DNA of 53,619 bases, taken from contig CACGUF010000007.1 in assembly GCA_902576125.1 (NCBI GenBank), positions 1-53,619 of the forward strand. Reading direction: 5' to 3'. The position numbers and the translations under genes are program-made. Every line of letters begins with the position of its first letter. Position 1 is the stretch's first letter. The notes beneath the pieces were generated by a model. It was given only the letters and a program-made list of their open reading frames with translations. It was not told the DNA's origin and ran no database searches. Shown piece after piece: positions 27,077-38,709 of the stretch. This DNA is from an uncultured Alphaproteobacteria bacterium. GTDB lineage: Bacteria; Pseudomonadota; Alphaproteobacteria; HIMB59; GCA-002718135.

Positions 27077-27090
27077 TTTTAATATATAAG

Positions 27091-27119
27091 TTGACTTTAA
27101 AATTATTAAATTTATAGGA
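27091..27119 (+). promoter_or_regulatory. Candidate rpsT promoter
   Basis: TTGACT at 27091-27096 (5 of 6) and TATAGG at 27113-27118 (4 of 6) are 16 bp apart in the mutM-rpsT gap. The predicted transcript start is only about five bases before the rpsT ATG. The AGGA at 27116-27119 could instead serve as a ribosome binding site if transcription starts further upstream. Confidence 0.35.
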
Positions 27120-27128
27120 TTTTTTCAT

Positions 27129-27389
27129 ATGGCTAACCATAAATCTGCAAAAAAAAGATCTGTCCAATCTAAATCAAAAAACACTATTAATGGACAGTAT
27201 TTAACTAAAATTAGAACAAATCTAAATAAATTTCAAAATTCATTAAAAAGCCAAAATACAAGCGAAGTACAAAATTCTCTAAAAGAAATTAACTCAATAT
27301 TAGCAAAAGCAGTCAAAAAAGGGATACTAAAAAAACAATACATGTCTAGAAAGTTATCCTCGTTATCAAATCAAATCAAAAAAATATAA
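27129..27389 (+). CDS. rpsT: 30S ribosomal protein S20
   Basis: Early-assembling 16S rRNA-binding protein. The 86-residue, Lys-rich protein begins MANHKSAKKRSVQSKSKN and includes NSILAKAVKKGILKKQYMSRKLSSL, matching the S20 pattern in which the C-terminal helix carries K-G-x-(I/L)-x-x-x-x-x-x-R-K-x-S. It lies upstream of dnaA, an arrangement frequent in alphaproteobacteria. Confidence 0.95.
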   Translation: MANHKSAKKRSVQSKSKNTINGQYLTKIRTNLNKFQNSLKSQNTSEVQNSLKEINSILAKAVKKGILKKQYMSRKLSSLSNQIKKI

Positions 27390-27400
27390 TTTTTTTTTTT
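27378..27400 (+). terminator. A7/T11 hairpin after rpsT
   Basis: A7 (27378-27384), a five-base loop spanning the rpsT stop, then T11 (27390-27400). It is pure A-U and so a weak stem, but with a long T tract; it may serve as a terminator in this AT-rich genome. Confidence 0.3.
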
Positions 27401-27552
27401 AATTTTTTCTCTTTTATTCTTGATTAAAATGCGTAAAGAGTGTTCATTATCTTTATTATAATTGGTGATTATAAATATTGGTTATAGTTTTACGGCTTTG
27501 ATTTTTTTACGTAAAATTTAAATTAAAAAAATCTAATACTATTAGGGGGCTA
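27401..27552 (+). promoter_or_regulatory. dnaA upstream region
   Basis: AT-rich leader before dnaA. It contains the heptamer TTTTACG twice (27488-27494 and 27505-27511, 17 bp apart); the second copy is part of a perfect 12-bp palindrome TTTTACGTAAAA at 27505-27516. A G5 run at 27545-27549 is the ribosome binding site, three bases from the ATG. I find no cluster of TTATCCACA-like DnaA boxes, so there is no support for oriC here. Confidence 0.4.
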
Positions 27553-28947
27553 ATGGAAAATCCAACTGAAGAATTTAATGAAAATACATGGACCTCTTTA
27601 AAAAAAGATCTTAAAACAACAGTTGGTGAAAGTGCTTATAATAATTGGATAAAACATTTAAGCTATGTTTCAGTTGAAAATGATACAATTACCTTTTCTG
27701 TACCAACTAAGTTTCTAAGAGATTGGATTGTAAACAACTATTCAGATAAAATTAAAATTGAGTCAAAAAAATATTCCAAAAAAATAGATGTTATTAAATT
27801 TGTAGTAAAACCAAATGGGGGTAGAATTGTTCCTGGTACCGCCAGAACAGTAAAAAGTAATGATAATCATTGGAAATCGTCATTAGATATAAGATCTAAT
27901 CAACAATCCTCTTATCCAAATGAGTTTGGAGCACCTCTTGATCCAAGGTTTACCTTTGATAATTTTGTTGTAGGGAAACCAAATGAATTAGCATTTGCAG
28001 CATCTGAGAGAGTTGCAGAAGCTGATGAAGTTTCTTTTAATCCACTTTTTTTGTATGGTGGGGTTGGATTAGGTAAGACTCATTTAATGCATGCAATAGG
28101 TTGGAAAATTAAAAAACAACAACCTGATAGAAAAGTAATTTATTTATCAGCTGAAAAATTTATGTATCAATTCGTTAGAGCACTTAGATATAAAGATACT
28201 TCAGCATTTAAAGAACAATTTAGATCTATTGATGTTTTAATGATAGATGATGTGCAATTTATAAGTGGAAAAGATAATACACAAGAAGAGTTTTTTCACA
28301 CTTTTAATGCTCTAATTGAACAAAACAAACAAATAGTTATTTCTGCTGATAAGTCACCATCTGATTTAGACGGTGTTCAAGATAGATTAAAATCTAGATT
28401 AGGATGTGGTTTAGTGGCAGATATACATCCAACAACTTATGAATTAAGATTAGGAATACTTATTGAAAAGGCTCAAAAAAGAGGAGTAGCTATTCCACCT
28501 AAAGTTCTTGAATTTCTATCACATAGGATAATTTCAAATGTTAGAGAAATGGAAGGTGCTTTAAATAGATTAGTGGCACATGCAACATTGGTAGGAACGG
28601 AAATTACAATAGAAACTGCACAAGTTGTATTGCAAGATTTACTTAAATCTTCAAATAAAAAGATAACAATTGAGGAAATTCAAAAAAAGGTTGCAGAACA
28701 TTACAACATCAGAATTACTGATATGCATTCTCCTAGAAGGTCTAGATCTGTAGCAAGACCGAGACAAATTGCAATGTATTTAGCAAAATCCATTACTTCA
28801 AGATCTTTACCAGAAATAGGTAGAAAATTTGGTGGCAGAGATCATACTACTGTAATGCATGCTGTTAAAAAAATAGAAGAATTGAAACTTCAAGATACAA
28901 GTTTCAACGAAGATATTGAGCTTTTAAAAAGACTTATAGACTCTTAA
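27553..28947 (+). CDS. dnaA: Chromosomal replication initiator DnaA
   Basis: AAA+ initiator that opens oriC. Domain I (about 1-85, WIKHLSYVSVENDTITF), a short linker, AAA+ domain III (about 130-345) with Walker A GGVGLGKTHLMHA and Walker B IDDVQFISGKDNTQEEF, and domain IV ending with the DnaA signature GGRDHTTVMHAVKKIEEL. The 464-residue length is typical. It starts the dnaA-dnaN-recF-gyrB-regB-regA run. Confidence 0.97.
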   Translation: MENPTEEFNENTWTSLKKDLKTTVGESAYNNWIKHLSYVSVENDTITFSVPTKFLRDWIVNNYSDKIKIESKKYSKKIDVIKFVVKPNGGRIVPGTARTVKSNDNHWKSSLDIRSNQQSSYPNEFGAPLDPRFTFDNFVVGKPNELAFAASERVAEADEVSFNPLFLYGGVGLGKTHLMHAIGWKIKKQQPDRKVIYLSAEKFMYQFVRALRYKDTSAFKEQFRSIDVLMIDDVQFISGKDNTQEEFFHTFNALIEQNKQIVISADKSPSDLDGVQDRLKSRLGCGLVADIHPTTYELRLGILIEKAQKRGVAIPPKVLEFLSHRIISNVREMEGALNRLVAHATLVGTEITIETAQVVLQDLLKSSNKKITIEEIQKKVAEHYNIRITDMHSPRRSRSVARPRQIAMYLAKSITSRSLPEIGRKFGGRDHTTVMHAVKKIEELKLQDTSFNEDIELLKRLIDS

Positions 28948-28971
28948 TATAATTTTATTTATATTTGTTTA

Positions 28972-30087
28972 ATGAAGTTTTTAATTGAAAAAAAAACTAT
29001 ATTTAAATCACTTACTCATTTACAAAGTATTGTAGATAAGAGGAATGTGTTACCAATATTATCTAATATTTTGATAGAGGCAAAGAATAATGAACTTATT
29101 TTGTCCTCAACAGATATGGATATTTCGATTAAAGAAAGTATAAATTGTGATGTTATTGAAGAAGGTGCAACAACAATCAATGCCCAATTAATATATGATA
29201 TAATAAAAAAACTTCACGATGAGAGTAAAATAGAAATTATATCAAATGATGGTAAAATTTTATCCTTAAGATCAGGAGTTTCTAAATTTTCTTTAGCATG
29301 CTTGCCAAAAGAAGAATTCCCATTAATTGAGTCAAAAATTGAAGGACATAAGATAGTAACTAAAGCAGAAAACATTTTTAATCTGATTGATAAAACTAAA
29401 TTTGCTATATCAAATGAAGAGACAAGATATTTCCTTAATGGTTTATATTTTAGTATAAATAACGAAGATGGTGAAAGCATGTTAAACTTCGTTGGGACTG
29501 ATGGACATAGATTAGCTAAATTTTCAATTGCCAATTCTTCCAAATCTAATGATGTAAATGGAGTAATAATTCCAAAAAAAACAATTAATGAACTATATAA
29601 ACTTTTGTCAGAAAACTCTGCAGATATTAAAATAGAAATTAATACAAATAAAATTATCTTTTATATAGGTAAGTTAATATTCATATCAAAACTGATAGAT
29701 GGCACTTTCCCAGATTATAAAAGAGTTATTCCGACAAATAATAATGAAATATTAACTGTAAATAGATCAAATCTCTTGTCTGCTGTAGATAGAGTAAGTA
29801 CTATTGTTAATGAAAAATCTCCAGTAATTAAATTTAAACTTTTTAAAGATCTAATAAATTTGAGTACTTTTAATAATGATAATAGCAGTGCAACAGAAGA
29901 TATAGAGGCCAATTTTGATGGGAAGGAAATTGAAATAGGATTTAATTCAAAATATATTATGGATATGTTAGACAACCTTAAGGAAGATGAAATACAAATA
30001 TCTTTTTTGGATAACTCTTCACCCATAATTGCGCAGGAAAAATCTAATCCTGATCTAATTTATGTTTTAATGCCTATGAGAGTTTAA
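28972..30087 (+). CDS. dnaN: DNA polymerase III sliding clamp (beta subunit)
   Basis: Ring-shaped processivity factor. The N-terminus MKFLIEKKTIFKSLTHLQSIVDKRNVLPILSNIL is characteristic, as are NFVGTDGHRLAKF near residue 175 and the C-terminal YVLMPMRV. The 371-residue length is exact for three clamp domains. It lies 24 nt after dnaA and 3 nt before recF. Confidence 0.96.
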   Translation: MKFLIEKKTIFKSLTHLQSIVDKRNVLPILSNILIEAKNNELILSSTDMDISIKESINCDVIEEGATTINAQLIYDIIKKLHDESKIEIISNDGKILSLRSGVSKFSLACLPKEEFPLIESKIEGHKIVTKAENIFNLIDKTKFAISNEETRYFLNGLYFSINNEDGESMLNFVGTDGHRLAKFSIANSSKSNDVNGVIIPKKTINELYKLLSENSADIKIEINTNKIIFYIGKLIFISKLIDGTFPDYKRVIPTNNNEILTVNRSNLLSAVDRVSTIVNEKSPVIKFKLFKDLINLSTFNNDNSSATEDIEANFDGKEIEIGFNSKYIMDMLDNLKEDEIQISFLDNSSPIIAQEKSNPDLIYVLMPMRV

Positions 30088-30090
30088 TTA

Positions 30091-33638
<3,548 letters not shown>

Positions 33639-33650
33639 ATATTTTAGTTA

Positions 33651-34877
33651 GTGAACACTATATTACTTACAAATTTAATTAAAATTAGATGGATTGCAAT
33701 TTTTGGTCAATTTACAGCAATATTTTTTGTACATTCAATTCTAAATATAAAATTATTATTATTAGAATGTATATTGGTTATTTTATTATCAGTTTTAATA
33801 AATCTTGGAGCTTTTTTTTTCCAAAAAAAAGATAAAATATCTGATCAAAGAGTATTTTTATTTTTATTATTTGACACAACTCAACTTGGTGTTTTATTGT
33901 ATTTAAATGGTGGTATATTAAATCCTTTTTCAATATTAATTTTAGCTCCAGTTATAATTTCTGCAACATATCTTAAATCATACTGGACAGTTTTTTTGTC
34001 ATTATACTCAATATTGCTCAGTATTCTGATTAAATTTTATTTTATTCCTTTAAACTGGAGGAAAGATTTTATTATTCCAGATTTATACAACAATGGATTA
34101 TTAATATCACTAATTGTAACAATAATTTTTATTGCAGTTTATGCTTATTTATTTGCGAACTCATCTAGAAAAATATCTCAAGCCCTTTCTGAAACAAAAC
34201 TTCAACTAAATAATCAAAAAAAAATAACAGAAATTGGATCTTTAAGTGCAGCTGCAGTGCATGAATTAAGTACACCATTAAATACAATTTTCTTAATATT
34301 AAATGATTTACTGAAAGAAAAAATTTTGGTTAAAAATAAAAATTTACTTAAAGATGTTACTTTATTGAAATCACAAGCTGAAAGATGTAGTGATATTTTG
34401 TTAAGTCTTTCAAAAAATCCATATATTTTAAAAGATAATTTTTTTGAAAAAATTAAAATTGAGGATCTAATTAAGTTAAGTTTTGAAAAATTTAATTCTG
34501 ATAAAATAATTGATATTTCATTTGTCAAAACTGATAGTGATATATCAATCTTATATAAAGATGAAATTAATTATGCTTTTGGAAATATAATACAAAATGC
34601 AATTCAACATTCAGTATATAAAGTTTCAGTATCAATTTCTAATGATGATAAAGAATTATCCATAAAGATTTCAGATGATGGTAATGGATTTCCAAGAGAT
34701 ATTCTAGATAAGCTTGGAGAACCATATATTTCAAAAACTAAAAAAGGAATGGGATTGGGAATATTTATAGCTAAGAGTTTAATTGAAAATGTTAATGGAA
34801 AAATATTTTTTTATAATTCATTAAATGGTAATGCTGTAGTTGAAATATTATTTAAAGGATCTATTTTAAAAGTATGA
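33651..34877 (+). CDS. regB: Redox sensor histidine kinase RegB/PrrB
   Basis: Membrane kinase of the alphaproteobacterial global redox system. About six membrane segments fill residues 1-170. The quinone-linked motif GGILNPF is at residues 87-93. The H-box is AAAVHELSTPLNTI with His204. The redox cysteine of the family is present in SQAERCSDILLSL (Cys246). ATP-binding N and G boxes follow (NAIQHS, DDGNGF, GMGLGIF). The start is GTG, 12 nt after gyrB. It overlaps regA by 4 nt (ATGA). Confidence 0.94.
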   Translation: MNTILLTNLIKIRWIAIFGQFTAIFFVHSILNIKLLLLECILVILLSVLINLGAFFFQKKDKISDQRVFLFLLFDTTQLGVLLYLNGGILNPFSILILAPVIISATYLKSYWTVFLSLYSILLSILIKFYFIPLNWRKDFIIPDLYNNGLLISLIVTIIFIAVYAYLFANSSRKISQALSETKLQLNNQKKITEIGSLSAAAVHELSTPLNTIFLILNDLLKEKILVKNKNLLKDVTLLKSQAERCSDILLSLSKNPYILKDNFFEKIKIEDLIKLSFEKFNSDKIIDISFVKTDSDISILYKDEINYAFGNIIQNAIQHSVYKVSVSISNDDKELSIKISDDGNGFPRDILDKLGEPYISKTKKGMGLGIFIAKSLIENVNGKIFFYNSLNGNAVVEILFKGSILKV

Positions 34878-35401
34878 CTAAAACTTTACTAGTAGTTGAT
34901 GATGATTTGCCATTTAGAGAAAGGTTATCAAGATCAATGGGAAAAAGAGGTTTTGAGGTAAATTCAGCTGAATCATTTGCCTCAGCATCTGAAATAATTG
35001 AATCAAAAATTTATGATTATGCAATTGTAGATATGAGGTTAACAGATGGATCTGGTTTAGAACTTATAAAAAAAATTCAGAGTAAAAGCCCAAAAACAAA
35101 ATCCCTACTTCTTACAGGGTATGGTAATATAGCTACAGCAGTTGCTGCAATTAAATCTGGAGCTATTGATTATCTTCCAAAACCTGCTGAGATAGATCAA
35201 ATATTTGATGCTCTAACTAACTCTAAAGAAGTATTACCACCACCTCCAGAAAATCCTATGACTGCTGATAGAATTAGATGGGAACATATTCAAAGAGTAT
35301 TTGTCCAATGTAATAGAAACGTATCAGAAACAGCTAGAAGATTAAGAATGCATAGAAGAACATTGCAGAGAATTTTGAATAAACATGCCCCAAGAGAATA
35401 A
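34874..35401 (+). CDS. regA: Redox response regulator RegA/PrrA
   Basis: DNA-binding regulator paired with RegB, controlling respiration and carbon and nitrogen genes in the family. The receiver domain (1-120) shows LLVVDDDLPFRERLSRSMG, the phospho-acceptor in AIVDMRLTDGSGLEL, and Lys in YLPKPA. The proline linker PPPPENPMT is typical of RegA, followed by a Fis-type HTH, NVSETARRLRMHRRTLQRIL. The 175-residue length is standard. It overlaps regB by 4 nt and the glycosyltransferase by 1 nt (TAATG). Confidence 0.96.
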   Translation: MTKTLLVVDDDLPFRERLSRSMGKRGFEVNSAESFASASEIIESKIYDYAIVDMRLTDGSGLELIKKIQSKSPKTKSLLLTGYGNIATAVAAIKSGAIDYLPKPAEIDQIFDALTNSKEVLPPPPENPMTADRIRWEHIQRVFVQCNRNVSETARRLRMHRRTLQRILNKHAPRE

Positions 35402-36432
35402 TGGTTTATGAAGCCTCAATAGTTATTCCAATTTATAATGAAATTAATTCACTAAATTCACTATGCTCTAAATTAAAGGAAACGTTTGCAGGTTTAAATA
35501 TTAAATATATTTTTGTAGATGATGGCTCAAAAGATGGTAGCAGTAACTGGCTTAAAAAAAATTTAAAAATAATCTTTGATAAAAAACAGTTCGAATTAAT
35601 TTCTTTAGAAAAAAATTTTGGAAAAGGATATGCGATTAACAAAGGTATTAAAAATTCAGAAGGAAAATATACTATGTTCTTAGACTCTGATCTTGAATAT
35701 GCCCCTCAAGATTTACTTGAGATGTATGATGTCATTATTGCAAACAATGAAATAGAAGTTTTATACGGTTCAAGAAATTTAGGATCAAAAACTCAGCTTA
35801 GAAGATATTTTATAAATGGTATAGCAGTAAAAGTTAATACTTGGATATTTAATTTTCTTTTTAATCAATCGCTTTCTGATTTACACACTGGTTCAAAAAT
35901 AATTAATACTAATTTGTTGAAAGAGTTAAATATAAACACTAATGGATTTGGTCTTGAAATAGTGATGAGCAGTGAAATAGCCAAACAAAATATAAATATT
36001 CCTGAATATGGAATAAGTTACTATGAACGAACTGTAGAACAAGGGAAAAAAATTACAATTCTTGATGGAGTTCTAAGTTATTATTTTTTATTTAGAGAAA
36101 GATTTTTGAAAAATGATCTGCCAACAAAAATTTCAACATTTTATTCATTTGTTTTTATGACATATGTTGGAACATATTTTGGTATGGGCTCAGGCAAAAT
36201 TTTAGCAGTATTATTATTTATGATAATTGGATTGTTGTTATCAATAAATCATAAAATAATTCCATTAAGTATTATATTTTTTTCAATTTTTATAGGTAGT
36301 CTTTTTAGTAAGGGTAATGGAAAAATATATACAGTAATAATTTTTTTTATAATTGGTTTGTATTTAGCAAGTAAAGTAAGAAAAAATTTTATAAATAAAA
36401 AATATAATTTTATATCGAGATTATTAATTTAG
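35401..36432 (+). CDS. Family 2 glycosyltransferase with C-terminal membrane segments
   Basis: Probable polyprenyl-phosphate sugar transferase (DPM1/GtrB-like). The GT-A domain (1-230) has SIVIPIYNEINSL, FVDDGSKDGS, the metal-binding DSDLEYAPQDL in place of DxD, and GSRNLGSKTQLRRYF. About three hydrophobic segments (245-325) anchor it. It starts within the regA stop (TAATG) and is likely co-transcribed from the dnaA operon. The sugar and acceptor are unknown. With the convergent O-antigen ligase it points to surface glycan synthesis. Confidence 0.85.
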   Translation: MVYEASIVIPIYNEINSLNSLCSKLKETFAGLNIKYIFVDDGSKDGSSNWLKKNLKIIFDKKQFELISLEKNFGKGYAINKGIKNSEGKYTMFLDSDLEYAPQDLLEMYDVIIANNEIEVLYGSRNLGSKTQLRRYFINGIAVKVNTWIFNFLFNQSLSDLHTGSKIINTNLLKELNINTNGFGLEIVMSSEIAKQNINIPEYGISYYERTVEQGKKITILDGVLSYYFLFRERFLKNDLPTKISTFYSFVFMTYVGTYFGMGSGKILAVLLFMIIGLLLSINHKIIPLSIIFFSIFIGSLFSKGNGKIYTVIIFFIIGLYLASKVRKNFINKKYNFISRLLI

Positions 36433-36440
36433 ACTAAATT

Positions 36441-37754
36441 TTATTTATTTACAAAATTTATTTTATACATTGAGATACATATTCCTAATATGTAGAATGT
36501 GCTAATTCCATACCAATTTTTAGTTAGACTACCTGTAGACATTATTGGCCAAAATAAAATTATCATTGTTATCATACTTAATAATTTTATTTCACTCGAT
36601 TGATTTTTATTTATTGATACACAAATAAAGTATAAGTAAAATATAAATAAAAGTAAACAAATTGGACCGGTTTCAATTAACCACTGAAGATAAAAGTTGT
36701 GTGGGTGAGTTACACAATCTATATTTTTTAATTCTTTACTGTATTTTGTTGTAGAGCATAATTCATTATAATTATTTAAACCTATTCCAAATAGTAAGTT
36801 TTCTTTGTACATTTTAAGAGCAAGTAAATAAATTTCTCCGTATGCTGATTGATTAAAATTTTTTAAGACTTGTATAAATTTGGGTTGAGATTTAATTAAT
36901 ACAGTACAATTTAAATCTGAACTATTTATACATTCAATTTTTTTTTCTAAAACTAACCCATTATGAATTGGAGTAGAATTAATAATTTTATAATCAAAAG
37001 CTGGATGAAATTTATTTGAAATTAAAATTAATAAAAATAGAATTACTATTGAAATTAGATAATAAATATTTTTACTAAATAAAATAAAAATAATCAAACC
37101 TAAACCAAAAGTTGCAAAAGCCATTCTTTCACCAGATATATATGTAATAAAACCTGATAATGCTAAATAAGTAATAATTAAAAAATTTTTCAAATTTTTA
37201 TTTTTTACAAATAAATAAATTGCCACTATTCCAAAAAAGGCAAATCTAGAAACATAAGAACCAGGTACTAAATCCTTGAAGGGGCCTGTCAATCTAAAAT
37301 GTGGTGAGTTATCTGGTATATAACCAAAAATATCTTCCCCAAAACCAGTTTTAGAATCATAATTAAAAAATTGATAAACACAATCAGAAATTACAAAAAT
37401 TACTGAAACAAATATGGTAATAAAAAGTAGTTTTATAGCTATTTGATATTCAAATAATAAAATTAATAATATGGCAGGTATTAATAAGAATCTAATGAAT
37501 ATTATAGACTCCGTAAAAGACTTTATAAAATTTTGTGCAAAAAAACTTGCTATAATTAAAAAAATCCAAAAAATTATTGATATTTTAAACCAATTAAAAT
37601 CTATTATTTTATATTCATATTTTTTAGTAAAAATTAAAATTAAAAAAAAAATTCCTGAACAAGTTATAACTATATCTGGTATTGCAGGTCCAGTTATCAA
37701 GAAAACAGGAATTAAAAGTAATAAAAAACAAAAAATTTTTTTAGTTATTTCCAT
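36441..37754 (-). CDS. O-antigen ligase/polymerase family membrane protein
   Basis: Polytopic inner-membrane protein (437 residues, about 10-12 hydrophobic segments) with the Wzy_C/RfaL pattern. A large periplasmic loop (about 245-330) is followed by NLLFGIGLNNYNELC and THPHNFYLQWLIETG, the signature of the family's catalytic loop. It probably joins or polymerises lipid-linked glycan at the periplasmic face. It overlaps the ABC ATPase gene by 14 nt and ends 8 nt from the convergent glycosyltransferase. Ligase versus polymerase cannot be decided from sequence. Confidence 0.82.
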   Translation of the reverse strand: MEITKKIFCFLLLLIPVFLITGPAIPDIVITCSGIFFLILIFTKKYEYKIIDFNWFKISIIFWIFLIIASFFAQNFIKSFTESIIFIRFLLIPAILLILLFEYQIAIKLLFITIFVSVIFVISDCVYQFFNYDSKTGFGEDIFGYIPDNSPHFRLTGPFKDLVPGSYVSRFAFFGIVAIYLFVKNKNLKNFLIITYLALSGFITYISGERMAFATFGLGLIIFILFSKNIYYLISIVILFLLILISNKFHPAFDYKIINSTPIHNGLVLEKKIECINSSDLNCTVLIKSQPKFIQVLKNFNQSAYGEIYLLALKMYKENLLFGIGLNNYNELCSTTKYSKELKNIDCVTHPHNFYLQWLIETGPICLLLFIFYLYFICVSINKNQSSEIKLLSMITMIILFWPIMSTGSLTKNWYGISTFYILGICISMYKINFVNK

Positions 37755-38676
37755 TTGACGAAATTAATTTTGTGAATACATTTTCAAGATTACTCTCATA
37801 TGTGTTCATTTCTAAAAAATTTATATTATTTGAGTTTAAAATATTTATTATTTTATTCAAAGAAATTTTACTTTTATCATAGGAAAGTGTTAATTTATTT
37901 TTTTCAATTTTTGGATTAAATTGAAATAATTCATTTGGGAGCTCTTTAATAGTTTCCAAATCAAAGCTAACTGTTTTTGTTGAAATTATGTTTAATAAAT
38001 TTAGTTTTGTATCATCTTTTATTACTTGACCTTTATCTATAATAGTTATGTTTTCACACAATTTTTCTGCTTCCTCTAAATAATGCGTAGTAAGACATAC
38101 AGTTGTGCCCTTATTATTTATATCTATTATGTAATTCCATAATGCGCTTCTTAACTCAACGTCAACACCTGCTGTAGGTTCATCTAAAATTAACATTTCA
38201 GGGTCATGAACTAATGCTTTGGCAACTAGTAGCCTTCTTCTCATTCCACCTGATAATGTTCTAGCATAAGAATTTTTCTGCTCAAGCAATCCTACATTAT
38301 TTAAAATTTCTTCCGTCTTCCTATTTTGCTTTGATATACCATATAAACCAGCTTGTAATTCTAATAATTCACAAGGCGTAAAAAATGGATCAATATTTAA
38401 TTCTTGGGGCACAATTCCAATTTTAAATTTTGCAAGTTTCTGATTTTTATCAATATTAATTCCACAAATACTAATAGTACCTGTATTCTTTTTTACTAAG
38501 CCGCCTAAAATATTAATGAAAGTAGATTTTCCAGCCCCGTTTGGTCCTAACAATCCATGAATGCTTCCTTTTTTTATATTAATATTAAAATTTTCAAGCG
38601 CATTAACTTTATTATTTTTTCTATTAAAAATTTTATTAACGTTTTTTGCTTCAATTGAATAAATATAATCTGTCAT
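37741..38676 (-). CDS. ABC-2 type transporter ATP-binding protein
   Basis: ATPase of a CcmA/NodI/DrrA-like exporter. Walker A is GLLGPNGAGKSTFINILGG, the signature is ARTLSGGMRRRLLVAKALVHDP, Walker B is MLILDEPTAGVDVELRSAL, and the switch is CLTTHYLEEAEKLCE. A C-terminal accessory region (about 235-311) follows. The ATG at 38676 (MTDYIYSIEAKNVNKIF) is preferred over one at 38721, which would overlap polA. The ABC-2 permease partner expected next to it is missing. It may export the glycan handled by its neighbours, but this is inference. Confidence 0.88.
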   Translation of the reverse strand: MTDYIYSIEAKNVNKIFNRKNNKVNALENFNINIKKGSIHGLLGPNGAGKSTFINILGGLVKKNTGTISICGINIDKNQKLAKFKIGIVPQELNIDPFFTPCELLELQAGLYGISKQNRKTEEILNNVGLLEQKNSYARTLSGGMRRRLLVAKALVHDPEMLILDEPTAGVDVELRSALWNYIIDINNKGTTVCLTTHYLEEAEKLCENITIIDKGQVIKDDTKLNLLNIISTKTVSFDLETIKELPNELFQFNPKIEKNKLTLSYDKSKISLNKIINILNSNNINFLEMNTYESNLENVFTKLISSNGNN

Positions 38677-38709
38677 TATTATAAAAGTATTTATATATTT
38701 AAATATTAT

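Noticed and set aside
27390-27552. oriC in front of dnaA
   Set aside because: No cluster of DnaA boxes was found; in many alphaproteobacteria the origin is not next to dnaA. Single box-like words elsewhere fall within coding sequence.
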